Below, one piece after another: positions 22,381 through 34,247 of a stretch of DNA of 64,000 bases. Each line of letters starts with the position of its first letter. The stretch's first letter is position 1. A program made the position numbers and the translations under genes. The notes under the pieces are model-generated. The model did no database searches and had not been told where the DNA came from. It saw only the letters and a list, made by a program, of their open reading frames with translations. Source of the DNA: Ceratothoa steindachneri (lineage: Eukaryota > Arthropoda > Malacostraca > Isopoda > Cymothoidae); the NCBI GenBank assembly GCA_963969495.1, contig OZ018337.1, positions 79,532,648-79,596,647 on the forward strand, written 5' to 3'.

Positions 22381-23110
22381 ATCCTTAAGGTTCGACGCAG
22401 TAAAGGTGGGAGGAGCGTGACGAAGCGGGGGTTAAATCCCTTTTCCTTGATATCCGGCAAGTAGGACCATGGAGGTAAGTTCGACCTTGAATTTTTGGGC
22501 GTCTCACGAGACGCTTAATCCAACTTCAGGAAATTGGGGATGGGGCCTCTTATCCTTAAGAGGCAAACGGAGGATGCTTTGGGTATGGCTTTCCGATCCT
22601 TAAAATCCAAAGAGGTTGTGAGAAGGATTGAAGTGCGCCTAACTATTTCCACGAACAACACTGAGTGACGACTAGATCTTCCTTGGCTCTTCGACAATCA
22701 CTCAATTCTTCTCTGGACAAGAATGTAGTCGATTCCCTCTCGACTAAAGTACTGGACGGCGGCTTCAGAGAAAATCTGCCTGTGAACTTCGAAGTATCGA
22801 ATATATACCCCGAAAGAGATTCATCGCCAACAGACTTCCTTAATTGCCTTGGGTCGCAATAAGGGTCCATAGAGGGAAGTCGCGAATCCCCCTTAATGGT
22901 CTTTCTATTTTTCTAATTTTCGCAGTATATAGGGCAGATAAATGCAGCGCTGCGAATGAGACGTGAAGCCGACTAAATTCGTCTGCGACAATGGCGTTTC
23001 GCCCTCGCGTGAACTGCTTTGGGCAGACGGTCAACGGCGAACTGGGCAAGTCGACGGGAGGGAGGCAGGGGAGATGACGGAGGACCGTATTCTTCCACAG
23101 TTAGGATAGT
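22381..23110. other. GC-richer block, unassigned
   Basis: Composition is clearly less AT-rich than the surroundings. Overlapping 60-75-codon frames exist on both strands (22515-22697 -, 22643-22870 -, 22665-22862 +), none with a motif I recognise. It may be part of an LTR element or a diverged regulatory or exonic region, but I see no terminal TG..CA repeats or pol motifs. Confidence 0.3.
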
Positions 23111-24358
23111 ATGTTACGCGCTCAATTTGCCTCCCTAACAGACTGATGCAAAAATAAATTCATTTAGAAAATGAATCAGATATCCCGTCTGCACCTGTTA
23201 ACTTCGAACTGCCCATTGAGAACATTCAAACTATCAGCAACTAATCCCTAGCTGTTGACTAGTGAGGTTTGGCAAGACCTAAAATAATTATCGGCTATAA
23301 TCTTCATTTTCAAAGAGTGGTTTATTAATGTACACAAACATTGAAAATGGTTTGATTTGTGTTTACTCTAATTGCTAGGACCGCGAAATTTTCAATTGTT
23401 TGTGATTTAAGTACTAATGCTTCTACATTTTCGTTCATTTAGATCAACAATACCCGACTTTGCATCTTTGCCTATCCTTTTTTGATTAATTTAAACTCAT
23501 TTATATGATTCTCCCCCATAAAATCTCTACCATATGTTTACAGCCACGTTTCCGATATAGAGATAAAGTTATTCCTTTCAACATTTATTAAATTTAATAA
23601 ATAGTAAAAATTCTCATGATATTACACGCATTAAAAAGGCATCAAAGTAAACTCCCTCTAAATATCACGCTGTAGCTCCCATTTATTTGTCCCTCACCAA
23701 ATGATGTTTCGTATTCCTCCTCCGTTGGTTCGTCTTCCGAGTAATTTACTTCTGGAATTGGCGTTTTAAAAAGGTTTTCCCAGCTCTTATCTAAGAGACG
23801 GTCCATTCTCGCATTCCCCATACCGTATGAATCAGTCCTATCGAGTCAAAAGAGGGAATTCTTTGTTAAAGTGGTTCCAATAATTTTCGAATTTGACACC
23901 AATTTCCTTGCACAAAATTCCGTCTCGTTTACGAAGATAACCATTGAATTTAGGCTTGTGGTGGCATAACAACTCTTAATATTTCTTATTAGTATCACTC
24001 GCTTTATTTTCTATATTATCCGTGCAATTAAGTTACGGTATTTTTCTTTTAGTTCATCGGGTTTATATGTGTTTATGTATGATCATTTATTTAGTGATTT
24101 CTACAGCAAAATAGGTCAAATTATGTTTCAAATTTTACACCTGAAAATTATGACTTACGGCTATCTCCGCTTTAAGTCAAAGATACCTGGATGTAATATT
24201 CAATTGAAATCTAACGAATAAAATAAACTATTATAAGGTTTTATTTTTCACTGAGCGACGTTTCGATCGATAAGATCTCGCCTATTTTCCATTTATAGCA
24301 GATAATAAATATATAAATAATTTAGTATTGAGTACCATCGAATAAGTTTTGATAGGGA
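23111..24358. other. No recognisable gene
   Basis: AT-rich sequence with no frame of interest. Nothing could be supported. Confidence 0.5.
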
Positions 24359-24565
24359 GGTCACTGCTTTTAATCCGGTCAATCCATTAACCCAGGGGCG
24401 GGCAACCTCCGGCCCGGGAAGGCCTAGCGTCTGGCACGCCCGCCACCTTCTTGGAAGCCGTAGCCCAGCCCAGTCACTGCTGTTAATCCAGTAAACCCAT
24501 TAACCCAGGGGCGGGCAACCTCCGGCCCGGGAAGGCCTAGCGTCTGGCCCGCCACCTTGCTCGGC
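24359..24565. repeat. Direct duplication of the left end of a hAT-type MITE with its flank
   Basis: 24359-24451 and 24474-24565 are near-identical. Both read 'GTCACTGCT.TTAATCC', then a 'CATTAACC' target flank and 'CAGGGGCGGGCAACCTCCGG', then on to 'CTAGCGTCTGGC'. The copy includes DNA outside the element, so this is a local tandem duplication and not a second insertion. Confidence 0.75.
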
Positions 24566-24623
24566 ATTAATATTGCAATCCGGCCTGCGAAACCCAGGCC
24601 TTTGAAAAGGTTGCCCACTCCTG
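24506..24623 (+). mobile_element. 118-bp hAT-type MITE with 8-bp target duplication
   Basis: The left end 'CAGGGGCGGGCAACCT' (24506) and the inverted right end 'CAGGAGTGGGCAACCT' (complement of 24608-24623) match at 14 of 16 bases. The element is flanked by 'CATTAACC' (24498-24505) and 'CATCAACC' (24624-24631), a 7/8 match. CAG termini and an 8-bp duplication are the hAT signature, and the 'GGGCAACCT.CGGCCCG' start resembles many hAT/ZBED-type ends. It has no coding capacity. Confidence 0.75.
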
Positions 24624-25004
24624 CATCAACCGAATGGGTACATGAAATTTCACCGCCAAATGTGATGAAAGAAAGAAAATAAAGACTATGAAAAGGTAAA
24701 TTCAGATCTTTGTGGATGTAAAACAAACATGATGGGGGTTGTAGAGGCTGTGGTGTATGTGGTGAAAGTAGAGCGGACAACATACCTCTTCGATATTATG
24801 TGAGAAGAGGCCTGATGCTGAGCTGCGTTCGTTTGAGGTGAATATCCAGTTTTGAAAAACTTATGTTACATTCATGGTTTTTTTTTTAATCCTTTGAGAG
24901 GTTTACATGTCTTATAGAAAAGGTTTCGTCAAAGAAACTTAAAGTTCTACTTTTTTATCACGTGTCATTAAAACTTCTCTCCCATTGTGTACAGGAGTGT
25001 CGAG

Positions 25005-25575
25005 ATGAAAGTGAAAATAATCGAGATCTTTGCTCTCCTGCGCGCGGACCACACCGAGACTGGTATCGTCAAGCGGCTAAAGGTCAGTCGGATGATTATC
25101 CACAAATTCGAGGAGAGGCTCAAGAACGGGAAAGACCTCAAATGTCGACCTGGCTCAGGAAGACCTTAAGTTGTCAACCGTTTGGCTGTGAGAAAGACAT
25201 TCAAACATGCTCCGAATCTTAAAATGACTGCGCTCGCAAAGTAGAAGAACCTCACGGTGGCCACCCTGTCCTGGGCTGTCAAGGAGGAAGACAGCAAGAG
25301 CTGCGGTGTGTAGAAAGGCCTCTGCTCACAGCCCGTAGGCAAAACAACGTCGGGAGCGCTGTCGTCACCTTTGCAACGACTTGAAGCGTCATGGCAATCG
25401 AATTCTCTTTTTTTCTGATAAAAAACACTTTCGAAGGTCGATCCAGTCACCAACAAGAAGAAGGCGCGCGTGGTAAGCTTCAGCCAGGACGTGTCCAAGA
25501 TCCGCTACGTGTTCACGACCACGCACTCAGCCTCCGAGATGATGCCGGGCGTCATGGCTTCGAGCATAAAAACAT
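25005..25575 (+). pseudogene. Mariner-type transposase pseudogene
   Basis: The N-terminal helix-turn-helix is preserved from the ATG at 25005 ('MKVKIIEIFALLRADHTETG', then 'LKVSRMIIHKFEERLKNGKD') to a GRP-type linker ('CRPGSGRP', ending 25167), where a stop occurs. Downstream, 'VNRLAVRKTFKHAPNLKMTA' and 'LKRHGNRILFFSDKKTF' (about 25383-25430) lead to the first catalytic Asp. After a frameshift come 'VDPVTNKKKARVVSFSQDVS' and 'EMMPGVMAS' (to about 25565). This matches the mariner group abundant in copepods and other crustaceans ('SD-KTF..DPV.N..NDRV..F....S'). The second and third catalytic positions are missing, so about half of the gene is gone. No terminal inverted repeats were identified. 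Confidence 0.7.
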
Positions 25576-25689
25576 AAGAAAAGAAGGAGACTGCAAAAGA
25601 CCATTCATGGCCTACACTTGGCAGCTCCTGTGCTATTCTCTATGACACGCTTCACAGTGCGATGATCAGGCTTCAGATGTTTTAAAATT

Positions 25690-27105
25690 TGCAGAGAAAA
25701 CTTTCTTTTACCTAATTCCTTCACGATATAATAATTCTCTTTTTAAGAATGTTCCTTTTTTCCGGTCATTTTATCAGAAAATGCTTCTTGAAAAGATGAC
25801 GGATGAGCGTTGTAATCGAGGTTGAGAAAATCGACCATAAACTATCTATTACTTTAGATATAATATTCAGATTAGCTGATAAATTGTATTTATTACATTC
25901 CTAAACGAAAATAAAACAAACAAGTTTTAGAAACAATTTTAGAAAATGATGAGAGGCTAAATAGGCATTATATATTATTTTTAGACACTATCTTCCACGT
26001 TTTCACTTCATTTTTTCTTCACAATTTCCTGATCAAGAGCCCTCCTTGGTTTTTGCTTCTTTGTTTTAAATCACAAAAATGTGTTTATGTTCATTTGACT
26101 CACCTACAGTGAATTTTCTCTTCTTGGTTACATACTCAGTCACAAAAGTCCTCCTCTTGATGACATTCAAAAATCGAGCAAAGAATATAAAAGAATGACA
26201 AAAAATCGGCAAAAATTAATACATGAAAGCAATTTTCTCTCAGCATTGGAATAAATCAAGTTGAAATGAAGCTAATGATTGGGGGCTTAGAGAGAGAAAT
26301 TTTGAAAATCCATTACGCAAAAATATTTATACCTTTTTATCATGTTCACATCTTCCTTAAAATATTGTGATAAGAAAGATCGAATTAGAACAGCCTTTGT
26401 CTTTTCGTCCAAATTCAGAGGATGGCAAAAGTGAGAATTAAAACGAATATTGAACTCTACCAGATGTCAGAAAAGCTAATGGGAATGTCATTCCTAATAA
26501 AAGGAGACTTATAGATTCAGTTATTTAAATAAATAATCGAAAAAAGATTCCGCTCTAGTCAGAATTTAAATTTTAAAAGGCAAAATTAATTAATTTAGGG
26601 GAAAAATGACATCATTAAGAAAAAAACACTCAAAATAGGAGCAAATTTAATTTAGGTATTTTCCTGTGTCATTAATTTTTAGTTCACGTTTCTCAATCTA
26701 TTAACTCTTTGATGGTTTGGAAGATTAAACATTTGTCATACTTAATAGGTTTAAGTAGCAAATTGACCAAGTTCTTTGACCATATTTATGTCTTTGATTA
26801 AGAAGTAAAATTAATTTAATTACTTTTTGAAATGGTTTATACAATTCAACAATCAATCAGTAAAATTATCGAAGAAACTTCTATTTGAAATGGCCGCTGG
26901 ATTACATATATTTAGACTTCGGAGTATCTGTCTCCTGTATAAGCCTTTTTCGAATGGAGATTTCAAATAGCTCCATCTTCCCATCCTCTACTTCAGATAA
27001 AATTCTGAGGTTGATGTTTTTTGGTTGTTTTGGTTAGGAGATTTTTCAAATTTTATATTTTATTTCTGTTGAGATGTCATTCTAAAACCCCAAATTAAAC
27101 TCAAT
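25690..27105. other. AT-rich sequence, no gene
   Basis: No domain-bearing frame, RNA gene or transposon end was found. The sequence grades into the 28-bp array beginning near 27110. Confidence 0.55.
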
Positions 27106-27109
27106 CATG

Positions 27110-28795
27110 GTAGGTAGTGAATATTAAAGAACTTAAAAATAGGAGAGGACTTTAGAGAGCTCAAAATTAGGAGAGCACATTAAAGAGCTTAAAAATGGCA
27201 AAGAACAATAAAGAGCGAAAAATTTGTAGATGAGTTTAAAGAGATTAAAATTGCTAGGGGAACCTAAAGAGGTTAAAATATTAGCGAAGATTAAAGAATT
27301 AAAAATAGTAGATTACGATAAAGAGGTTAAAAAGGTTAGAGGGCATTAAAGACGATAAAATTGCTGGATGATATTTAATACTTTAATATAGTAGATGACA
27401 TTAAAGATGTTAAAATTGTTAGAGGACTTTGAAGAGGTTAAAAATCGTAGAGGACATTAAAGTTCTTTTAAATGGTAGATGAAATTAAAGAGCTTAAAAT
27501 AGGTAGCTCACATTAAACAGCTTCAAATTGCTGGAGGACAATGACTAGGTAAAAAATGGCAGAAGATATAAAAGAGCTAAAATGGTAGAGCACATTAAAG
27601 AAATTAAAATTGGAATATGACATTAAATAGATTAAAATTCCTAGAAGACATTACAAAGAGGTTAAATTTGCTGAAAGATAATAAATACGTTAAACATAGT
27701 AGAGAAGATTAAAGAGATTAAAATTGCTCCTGGACATTAACGTGCTTAAAAATGGTATAGGACATTATAGAGAGTAAAATTTGTTGATGCATTAAAAAGG
27801 GTAAAATTGCTTGATTATTTTATAGAAGTTAAATTTGATAGAGGAAATTATAGAGCTTAACATTTCTAGAGGACATTAGATAGGTTAAAATTACCTGAGG
27901 CCATCAAATTTGGTAAAAATGGTAGAGGACAGTAAGTAGGTTAACAATGGTAGAGGACACCTAAAGAGCTTAAAAATGGTGATAACATTGATTAGCTTAA
28001 AATTGCGATTGGACATTAAAATGGCAGAGGACAATAAAGAGGATGAAATTCTTAGCTGACACTAAAGAGCTTATAAGTTGTAGAGGCCAATAAGAGCTTG
28101 AAAATGGTAGAGGACATTAAAAAGGTTAAATTGATAGAGAAAATTAGCTTATTAAAAGTGCTAGAGGACATTAAATAGGTTTAAAATAGGCGAGGACACT
28201 AAAGAGCTTAAACTTGCTAGAGGACCTTAAAGAGCTTAAAATTGGTAGACGACACAAAAGAGGATCAAATTGGTAAATGATATTAAGGAGGTTAAAATGG
28301 TAGAAGCCATTAAAGAGCTTAAAAAGGGGAGGGGACATTAAAGAGTTTTAAAATGGTAGAGAACATGCAATTACTTAAAATGGTAGAGGTTATTAAAGTG
28401 GTTAAAAATGGCGGAGGACTTTAAAGAGTATCTAAAAATGACAGAGGACATAAAAGAGCCTATACTAGCTAAAGGACATTAAAAAAGTTAAAATAGTTAG
28501 AGGACACTAAAGAAGATTAAAATGGTAGATGATATTAAGGAGGTTAAAATGGTAGTAGCCATTAAAGAGCTTAAAGACATAGAGGATATTAAAGAGTTTT
28601 AAAATGGTAGAGAACAGTCAATAGTTTAAAAATGATAGAGGTTATTTAAATGGTTAACAATGCAGAAGACTTTAAAGTTTTAAATAATGGTAGAGGGTAA
28701 TAAGGAGGGTAAAAATGGTAGAAGACATTAAAGATGTTAAAATTGCTAAAGGACAATAAAGGGCTTAAAATTGGTAGAGGGTATTAAAGATGTTA
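27110..28795. repeat. Long degenerate minisatellite, about 28-bp unit (~60 copies)
   Basis: Unit consensus is approximately 'AAAGAGGTTAAAATTGGTAG' followed by 'AGGACATT'. It repeats with small length changes for almost 1.7 kb. Purines dominate the + strand. Copies are diverged and indel-rich, so the array is old. The end is marked by a change to a TTGCTACAATTCT unit at about 28800. Confidence 0.9.
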
Positions 28796-29380
28796 ATAAT
28801 GGTAATTGCTACAATTCTTCCTCTGTTTACTAAGAGTAATTTCTACAATTCTTAATTTGCTCAGTAAGGATAGAATGTTAAAAATATGTAGTAAGGTTAA
28901 TTGCTACCATTTTATTTATTATTTGCTAAGGTAATTGGTATAATTCTGTATTTGTTTACTAAAGGTAACATTTATGATGATTAATTTGCTCACTAGGTGT
29001 AATTGTTCTCTTTCTTTGTTTACTAAAGATAATTGCAATAATTATTTGTTTACTAATGGTAAATACTCGACTTATTTATTTGTTTATTAAGGGTAATTGC
29101 TACTATTCTTTATGTATTTATTTATTTATTATGATTACTTGTTATAATTCTCTATTTTTGTTTACTTGGCCGAATTTCTACAATTATTTGTTTGCTAAGA
29201 GCATTTGCTACAATTCTTTAATTGTTTACTAAGGTAATTGTTACCCTTCTTTAATTATTTACTGAGGGTAATTGTATAATTATTTAATTTTTCACTAAAA
29301 TAATTGTTAGAGTTTTTCATTTGTTTACTAAGGTTAATTTCCGCACATTTTTCCACAAATGGTAATTGCTACAATTCTAT
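28796..29380. repeat. Second minisatellite, about 38-40-bp unit, directly abutting the first
   Basis: Unit approximately 'GGTAATTGCTACAATTCTTT' + 'ATTTGTTTACTAA', about 14 degenerate copies. The unit is unrelated to the neighbouring 28-bp unit. Confidence 0.85.
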
Positions 29381-30484
29381 AGTTTTATCATTATTTTACA
29401 TTCACATTACATTCCACTCTTTCTTTGGTCAGTTAATTGCCCCCCCAACAACCCCTTCGTCCCTTTTCAATCCTGAATGAATTCTCCCTACTGGATAATA
29501 AAATCCACATAAAGATCAGAGTGACAATTGCCTGCATGCCCGAAAGTACCAGGGAACGGTCCTCGTTGTGAGTCGGTTATAAATAATAGCAGCACAGTGT
29601 TAGGCCCCCGACTTGGAAGCAAGGAATACCTTCGATATGTTCAGCACGGAAGAGTGATCTGTTGGCTGTGCGCAGAGAGGAGGGAGGAAGAGACAGCTGT
29701 GTTGTGTTGTCTATGTGTGTGTGATGATATTTATAGGCGTCTTGGATTGAACTCGACACCTAGTTGTCAAAGTCCAACCCGAGCTCTTTCCCTAAGAGTA
29801 GTTTCCCATTTCGTCAATTCTTCTTTTTTTCCATCGGAATCTTTTCTATTTTCTCTTGAATCTTCTTTCTTTCTGGATATTTTTGATATGAATTATATAA
29901 AGTGCCCATTTGAAGAAGGTTAAGTCGCATTGAGTTTGATCAGTCCCGATTAGGGACGCCTTACTGGTAGCTGCCATTCACTTTAGATCTCCGAGTTTCG
30001 GAGCACACGTTAATCAATAGTTCTCAAACTGAGAAATAAAAGGCTGTAAAAACACGTGAAAATGAGCTAAAAAAAATTTTGGTTTCATTCCAAGGCCGGG
30101 TGTAATTTTATAGCTCACTTTCAACAATGAATTAATTTTTCATTTTCACCCTTCCATAATCAACTCACTAAGTCACAAACCTTCAGAGTAGAAACCAATG
30201 AAAGAATGTGCTGCTACATTGCCTTAACTGCTAATAACTCCACTACGCCATTCATCATCGCGAAATGTAGGAATTCGTACGTAAACACTGTCATACATTG
30301 CTCATACAATTTTTCTTACTCTATTGTAGTTGATTTTGAAAATTATTTTTGTTTCAATTTCATCTTCGCCTCTATTAACCTATTATAGACTGAATCCCGT
30401 TTCATCTTCCTGCTTACAATAACTTACAATGGACTCGAATAATAAAAAAAATTGTTTTATTAATTTTGTTTGCGGAATATAATC
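29381..30484. other. No convincing gene
   Basis: A 131-codon + frame (29528-29923) has a Cys/Trp-rich middle but no known motif, and its last third is a Ser/Phe-rich pyrimidine tract. Without a homologue or splice context it cannot be called a gene. The rest is AT-rich. Confidence 0.4.
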
Positions 30485-31030
30485 GAGAGTACTTTTAGAT
30501 TTCCAGTTATATGGCAATATTATCGAGTGTTCTTTGAGATTTGCAATTTTATGGCAATATTAGCGAGGGTTCTTAAGATTTACAAGTTTATGGCAATATA
30601 ACAAGGGTTCTTTAAGATTTGAAAGTTTATGGCAATATAATCGAGAGCACTTTAAGATGTGCAGGTTTATGGAAATATTACAGCTCTTTAAGATTTGCAA
30701 GTTTATGGAAATATTACCGAGGTTACTTTGAGATTTGCAGGTTTATGGCAATATTACCAAGGGCTCTTTAAGATTTGAAAGTTTATGACAATATTACCCA
30801 TTATTCGTTCAGGTTTGCAGGTTTATGGCAATATTACCTGGGTTTCTTTAAGATATGCAACTTTATAGCAAATATTACCTGGATTCTTTAAGATTTGCAC
30901 ATTTATGGCAATATTACCGAGGGTTCTTCGGGATTTGCAAGTTTATTGCAATATTACCGAGAGTTCTTCAATATTTGCAAGTTTATGGCAATATTACCGA
31001 GGGTTCTTCAAGATTTGCAAGTTTATGGTA
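30485..31030. repeat. Minisatellite, about 40-44-bp unit (~12-13 copies)
   Basis: The unit contains 'GTTTATGGCAATATTACCGA', 'GGGTTCTTTAAGATTTGCAA'. Starts of 'ATGGCAATAT' fall about 40 bases apart (30511, 30551, 30590). The last copies (30900-31030) are the best preserved. Confidence 0.9.
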
Positions 31031-31796
31031 AGCACCATCAACGCATTGGTGTAAATTTTAAACTCATTACACATTAAACCTTCTAAAGGTCTTTTTTGCA
31101 CCACCCCATCTTGTGTAGTTTACACTAAATCGACTCATTTTCACAAGTGCGATTATAATCAATATGCTTAGTCATAGAAAGAGTTTACAAAGGTAAATCT
31201 ATGTTGATACTTAACAAATTTTTATTTATTTAAATTCTACTCTCCTTTTGGCCATGTGCATTAATCTTGTCACCGGCAAATTCAAGGATCCTACGAATAA
31301 ACCAACACCACTGTCATCTACGTGAAGAAGGACTAGGAAGTGAATACATCACAGGGAACAGGCGACGCCTTAGTGTTTCCAGTGAACTACTTTCCGAGAT
31401 ACTTCTGGAAATTCACTTTGTTTCCTTGATGAATATGTCAAACATACTACATGAATCATAATGACTCAACATGGCCCTAAAGCAACCGACGTTGGCACTG
31501 TTTGACCCTCTCATATCCATCTTTTGGTGCTTTGATTTCATAGGCACAATTTATTGACCACCCAAGCATTTTCTGCGCACAGTTAAAATGTGTCAATCTC
31601 TTGTTGAGTAGTGACAGTAAAACTCGACTGTTGGGATCATTCCATGGCATCCTGAAACAGGCTTAGGTCTATCAAGAGGCTCGAACCATACGTCGTCATC
31701 CCATTTATCCAATTTACACGTTTTCTTCTAATGACTTTAGTCTTGAGATTTTTAATCACTCTAGATAGGCGCGAAATCAAACGCGTCACTGAATTT
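31031..31796. other. No recognisable gene
   Basis: The + frame at 31267-31461 is short and without a motif. Nothing else was seen. Confidence 0.5.
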
Positions 31797-32200
31797 ATAT
31801 GATAAAAAATGACAACACCTTGTGCATGTAATAAATAGATGAAAACACTTTGTACATGTAATAAATAGATGAAAACACCTTGTGTATTTAATAAATAGAT
31901 GACAATAGCTTGTGTATTTAATAAATAGATGACAATAGCTTGTGTATGTAATAAATAGATGACAACACCTTGTGCATGTAATAAATAGATGACAACACCT
32001 TGTGCATGTAATAAATAGATGAAAACACCTTGTTTATGTAATAAATAAATGACAACACCTTGTGTATGTAATAAATAAATGACAACACCTTGTGTAGGTA
32101 ATAAATAGATGACATCATTTTGCGTATGTAATAAATAAATGAGAACACGTGTATGTAATGAATAAATGACAAAGTTTAGTGTGTGTAATAAATATTAGTT
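31797..32200. repeat. 30-bp minisatellite (~13 copies)
   Basis: Unit 'ATAAATAGATGACAACACCT' + 'TGTGTATGTA', with an exact period of 30 over most of the array, decaying after 32140. Because 30 is a multiple of three, the - strand stays open (31918-32172) and encodes a repeating decapeptide of the type 'HKVLSSIYYI'. This is a property of the repeat and does not indicate a gene. Confidence 0.92.
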
Positions 32201-33186
32201 ATATTATTGACAAATTTATCGGTTTTGAGGGTATAAATTACTTATGATTTCCTGCGAGCTTTGATTAAATGGTAATTATCAAAATCCAACTTTCTGGTTT
32301 TTCAAATCCTATTCAAATTGTCGCAAAAAGAGAGATCGAGTAAGACTTTGTCTAAAGGAATCGTGTGAAACGAGAGTTATCGGGAAGAGCAATGCCCTAC
32401 GCCCGCGGCAAACTTACGGCGAGATTAGCCGAGAATTTCTTCGGTTCCGTTGGACCATCAAAACTCAGCCGACGAGCTATAAACGCCGAGGCGGTGAGGC
32501 AGGGCTTAATTGCTTCCGTTAGCAAATATAGGCGTTCCGGCGAACGCCTATATATTTCCCGTCACAAAATTAATCTTGGAAGTATTCCGTCAGAATCCGC
32601 CAAAGAAAGAGTCCCGAAGACGTAGCCCCCAACCCTTGGAGAAAACCCTAGGTTATGGTGGTGAGCTGTCTCTACGTTGCTCCCGAGTGAGCCAAGCCCA
32701 GAAAATACAGAAGGTATTCGGCGGCCTCTTTTAAGACGTCTGAGGAATCATCCACTGACGGCGCATATCCTCTAGGGATAAAACACGGTGTCATACTGGC
32801 CCGCAGCTAGGATCTTATTTGGAACGACGGCGTCAGGATCGAAGGAACTGTTTAGAAAAAGCGCACAGTCTCAGCCCCACAGGAGTTTTCCACCTCGAGG
32901 GTCTACAGGAGAATCTTTCCCTTTTGAGCGTCTACTTGGAGAATCTTCCCCGAGCGTCTACTTGTGGTAACCCCCCCCCCCCCCCCCAATAAATATCCGA
33001 TACATGGTCAAAAGTTTATTTTGCGATATAAATAGTTCTCGAACATTCGAAAATGGTTTACGTGACAGGAATGCTGTAGAGCTTTCTAGAAAAATAATCT
33101 ACTTCGTCCACGTGAAACAGCGGACCTCAGTCAGTGTCTGAGAGCTGCATGAGAAGGAGATCATCGTTCCACACTCTAATTCTAAT
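32201..33186. other. GC-rich block (about 32360-32960) and flank, unassigned
   Basis: The block stands out from AT-rich surroundings. It contains an 86-codon + frame (32365-32625) without a recognisable domain, a perfect hairpin (32526-32553), and ends in a C run (32970-32987). The 5' flank of the Tc1 copy starts after it. A possible Tc1 end 'CATGGTCAAAAGTTTATTTT' sits at about 33004. Confidence 0.35.
32526..32553. repeat. Perfect 12-bp hairpin
   Basis: 'ATATAGGCGTTC' (32526-32537), loop CGGC, then its exact complement 'GAACGCCTATAT' (32542-32553). No downstream T run or known RNA context is seen. Confidence 0.8.
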
Positions 33187-33313
33187 ATGACCATACCTAA
33201 AGAATTGCCAAAAAGGACCAAAGACCTAATTGTTCAGTTACATAAAAGTGGTTTAAGCTATAGAAAAACTTCTTCTATGCTAAAAATACCAACTTCAACC
33301 ATTGTGTACTTAG

Positions 33314-34247
33314 TATAGGTAGAAATAATCCGTTGAATAGTTATAAATTAAATGGGAGAATTTTAGGAAGGATCGATTGTGACAGGGACTTGGGTATTTT
33401 GGTAAGTTCAGACCTTCGTCCTAGAAAGCAATGCCTAAATGCTAACAATAAAGCTAATAGGATATTGGGATTCATTAGGAGGAGTGTAAGCAATAAGAGT
33501 GCTGAAGTCATTCTAAAACTGTATCTCGCGCTAGTTAGGCCTCATCTAGACTATGCAGTACAATTTTGGTCACCATACTATAGGAAGGATATTGATTTGC
33601 TTGAGTCTGTGCAGAGAAGGATGACAAAGATGATTGGTGGGCTAAGGAACTTACCTTATGGTGAAAGGCTCAAAAAACTAAATCTACATACATTGGAAAA
33701 GAGAAGAGTCAGGGGGGAATTGATTGAAGTCTTCAAATGGGTAAAAGGATATAATAAAGGGGATCTGGGTAAGGTTATTATACTTAGTAAACATGACAGG
33801 ACACGTAGCAATGGGTTTAAGCTTGATAAGTATAGGTTTAGGAAGGAGATTGGGAGGAATTGGTTTACAAATCGTGTGGTAGATGAATGGAATAGGCTCA
33901 CTAGACATGTGATAGAGGCCTCCTCTCTGGGTAGTTTTAAGAATAGATTAGATAAATATATGGATGAAGCTGCTAGATGGGACTGACTTTTTTTTTATGT
34001 ACATATGTATATATTTTTCTAAGGAGTGGGGAGATTATATTTTGCGGTTGCATGAATGGACATAATCCTCTGGATGCATTTTATGTATATTTTAGATTAG
34101 ATCTGACGAACTCCTATAAAGGGTGACAATGTTGATGACTTTTCTCTGGTAAGAAATCTTTTGTGTTGACTGGAACAGGAGCTGCCAAGTGTAGGCCATG
34201 AATGGTCTTTTGCAGTCTCCTTCTTTTCTTATGTTCTTATGTTCTTA
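33314..34247 (+). mobile_element. 5'-truncated CR1-like LINE inserted in a Tc1 element
   Basis: The piece begins abruptly within RT coding sequence ('IGRNNPLNSYKLNGRIL', from about 33315), contains the 3' end of the RT gene, a 3' UTR, and ends with 'TTCTTATGTTCTTATGTTCT' (about 34227-34246). Short 8-bp ATGTTCTT-type terminal repeats are characteristic of CR1/L2-group 3' ends. Tc1 coding sequence lies on both sides, so the LINE came later. The target duplication could not be defined. Confidence 0.8.
33333..33986 (+). pseudogene. C-terminal region of CR1-like reverse transcriptase
   Basis: One uninterrupted 217-codon frame, in phase with the truncated upstream codons. It reads 'CDRDLGILVSSDLRPRKQC', 'VILKLYLALVRPHLDYAVQF', 'RKDIDLLESVQRRMTKMI', 'LNLHTLEKRRVRGELIEVFK', 'RNWFTNRVVDEWNRL' and 'SSLGSFKNRLDKYMDE'. 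This is the post-palm (thumb and connection) part of CR1-type LINE proteins; the equivalent block is very abundant in crab and shrimp genomes. The endonuclease and the catalytic RT motifs are missing through 5' truncation, so it can have no activity. The absence of stops over 217 codons indicates a fairly recent insertion, younger than the Tc1 copy it interrupts. Confidence 0.85.

Noticed and set aside
29528..29923. 131-codon + strand frame as a gene
   Set aside because: No motif, a pyrimidine-biased last third, and no supporting splice or promoter signals.
31918..32172. 84-codon repeating-peptide frame
   Set aside because: The 30-bp period is a multiple of three, so the frame stays open by arithmetic.
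16085..32200. CRISPR-like arrays
   Set aside because: The tandem arrays have no unique spacers between repeats and the DNA is eukaryotic; these are minisatellites.
33656..33908. Two - strand frames of 74-81 codons
   Set aside because: They are shadows of the CR1 reverse-transcriptase frame on the + strand.
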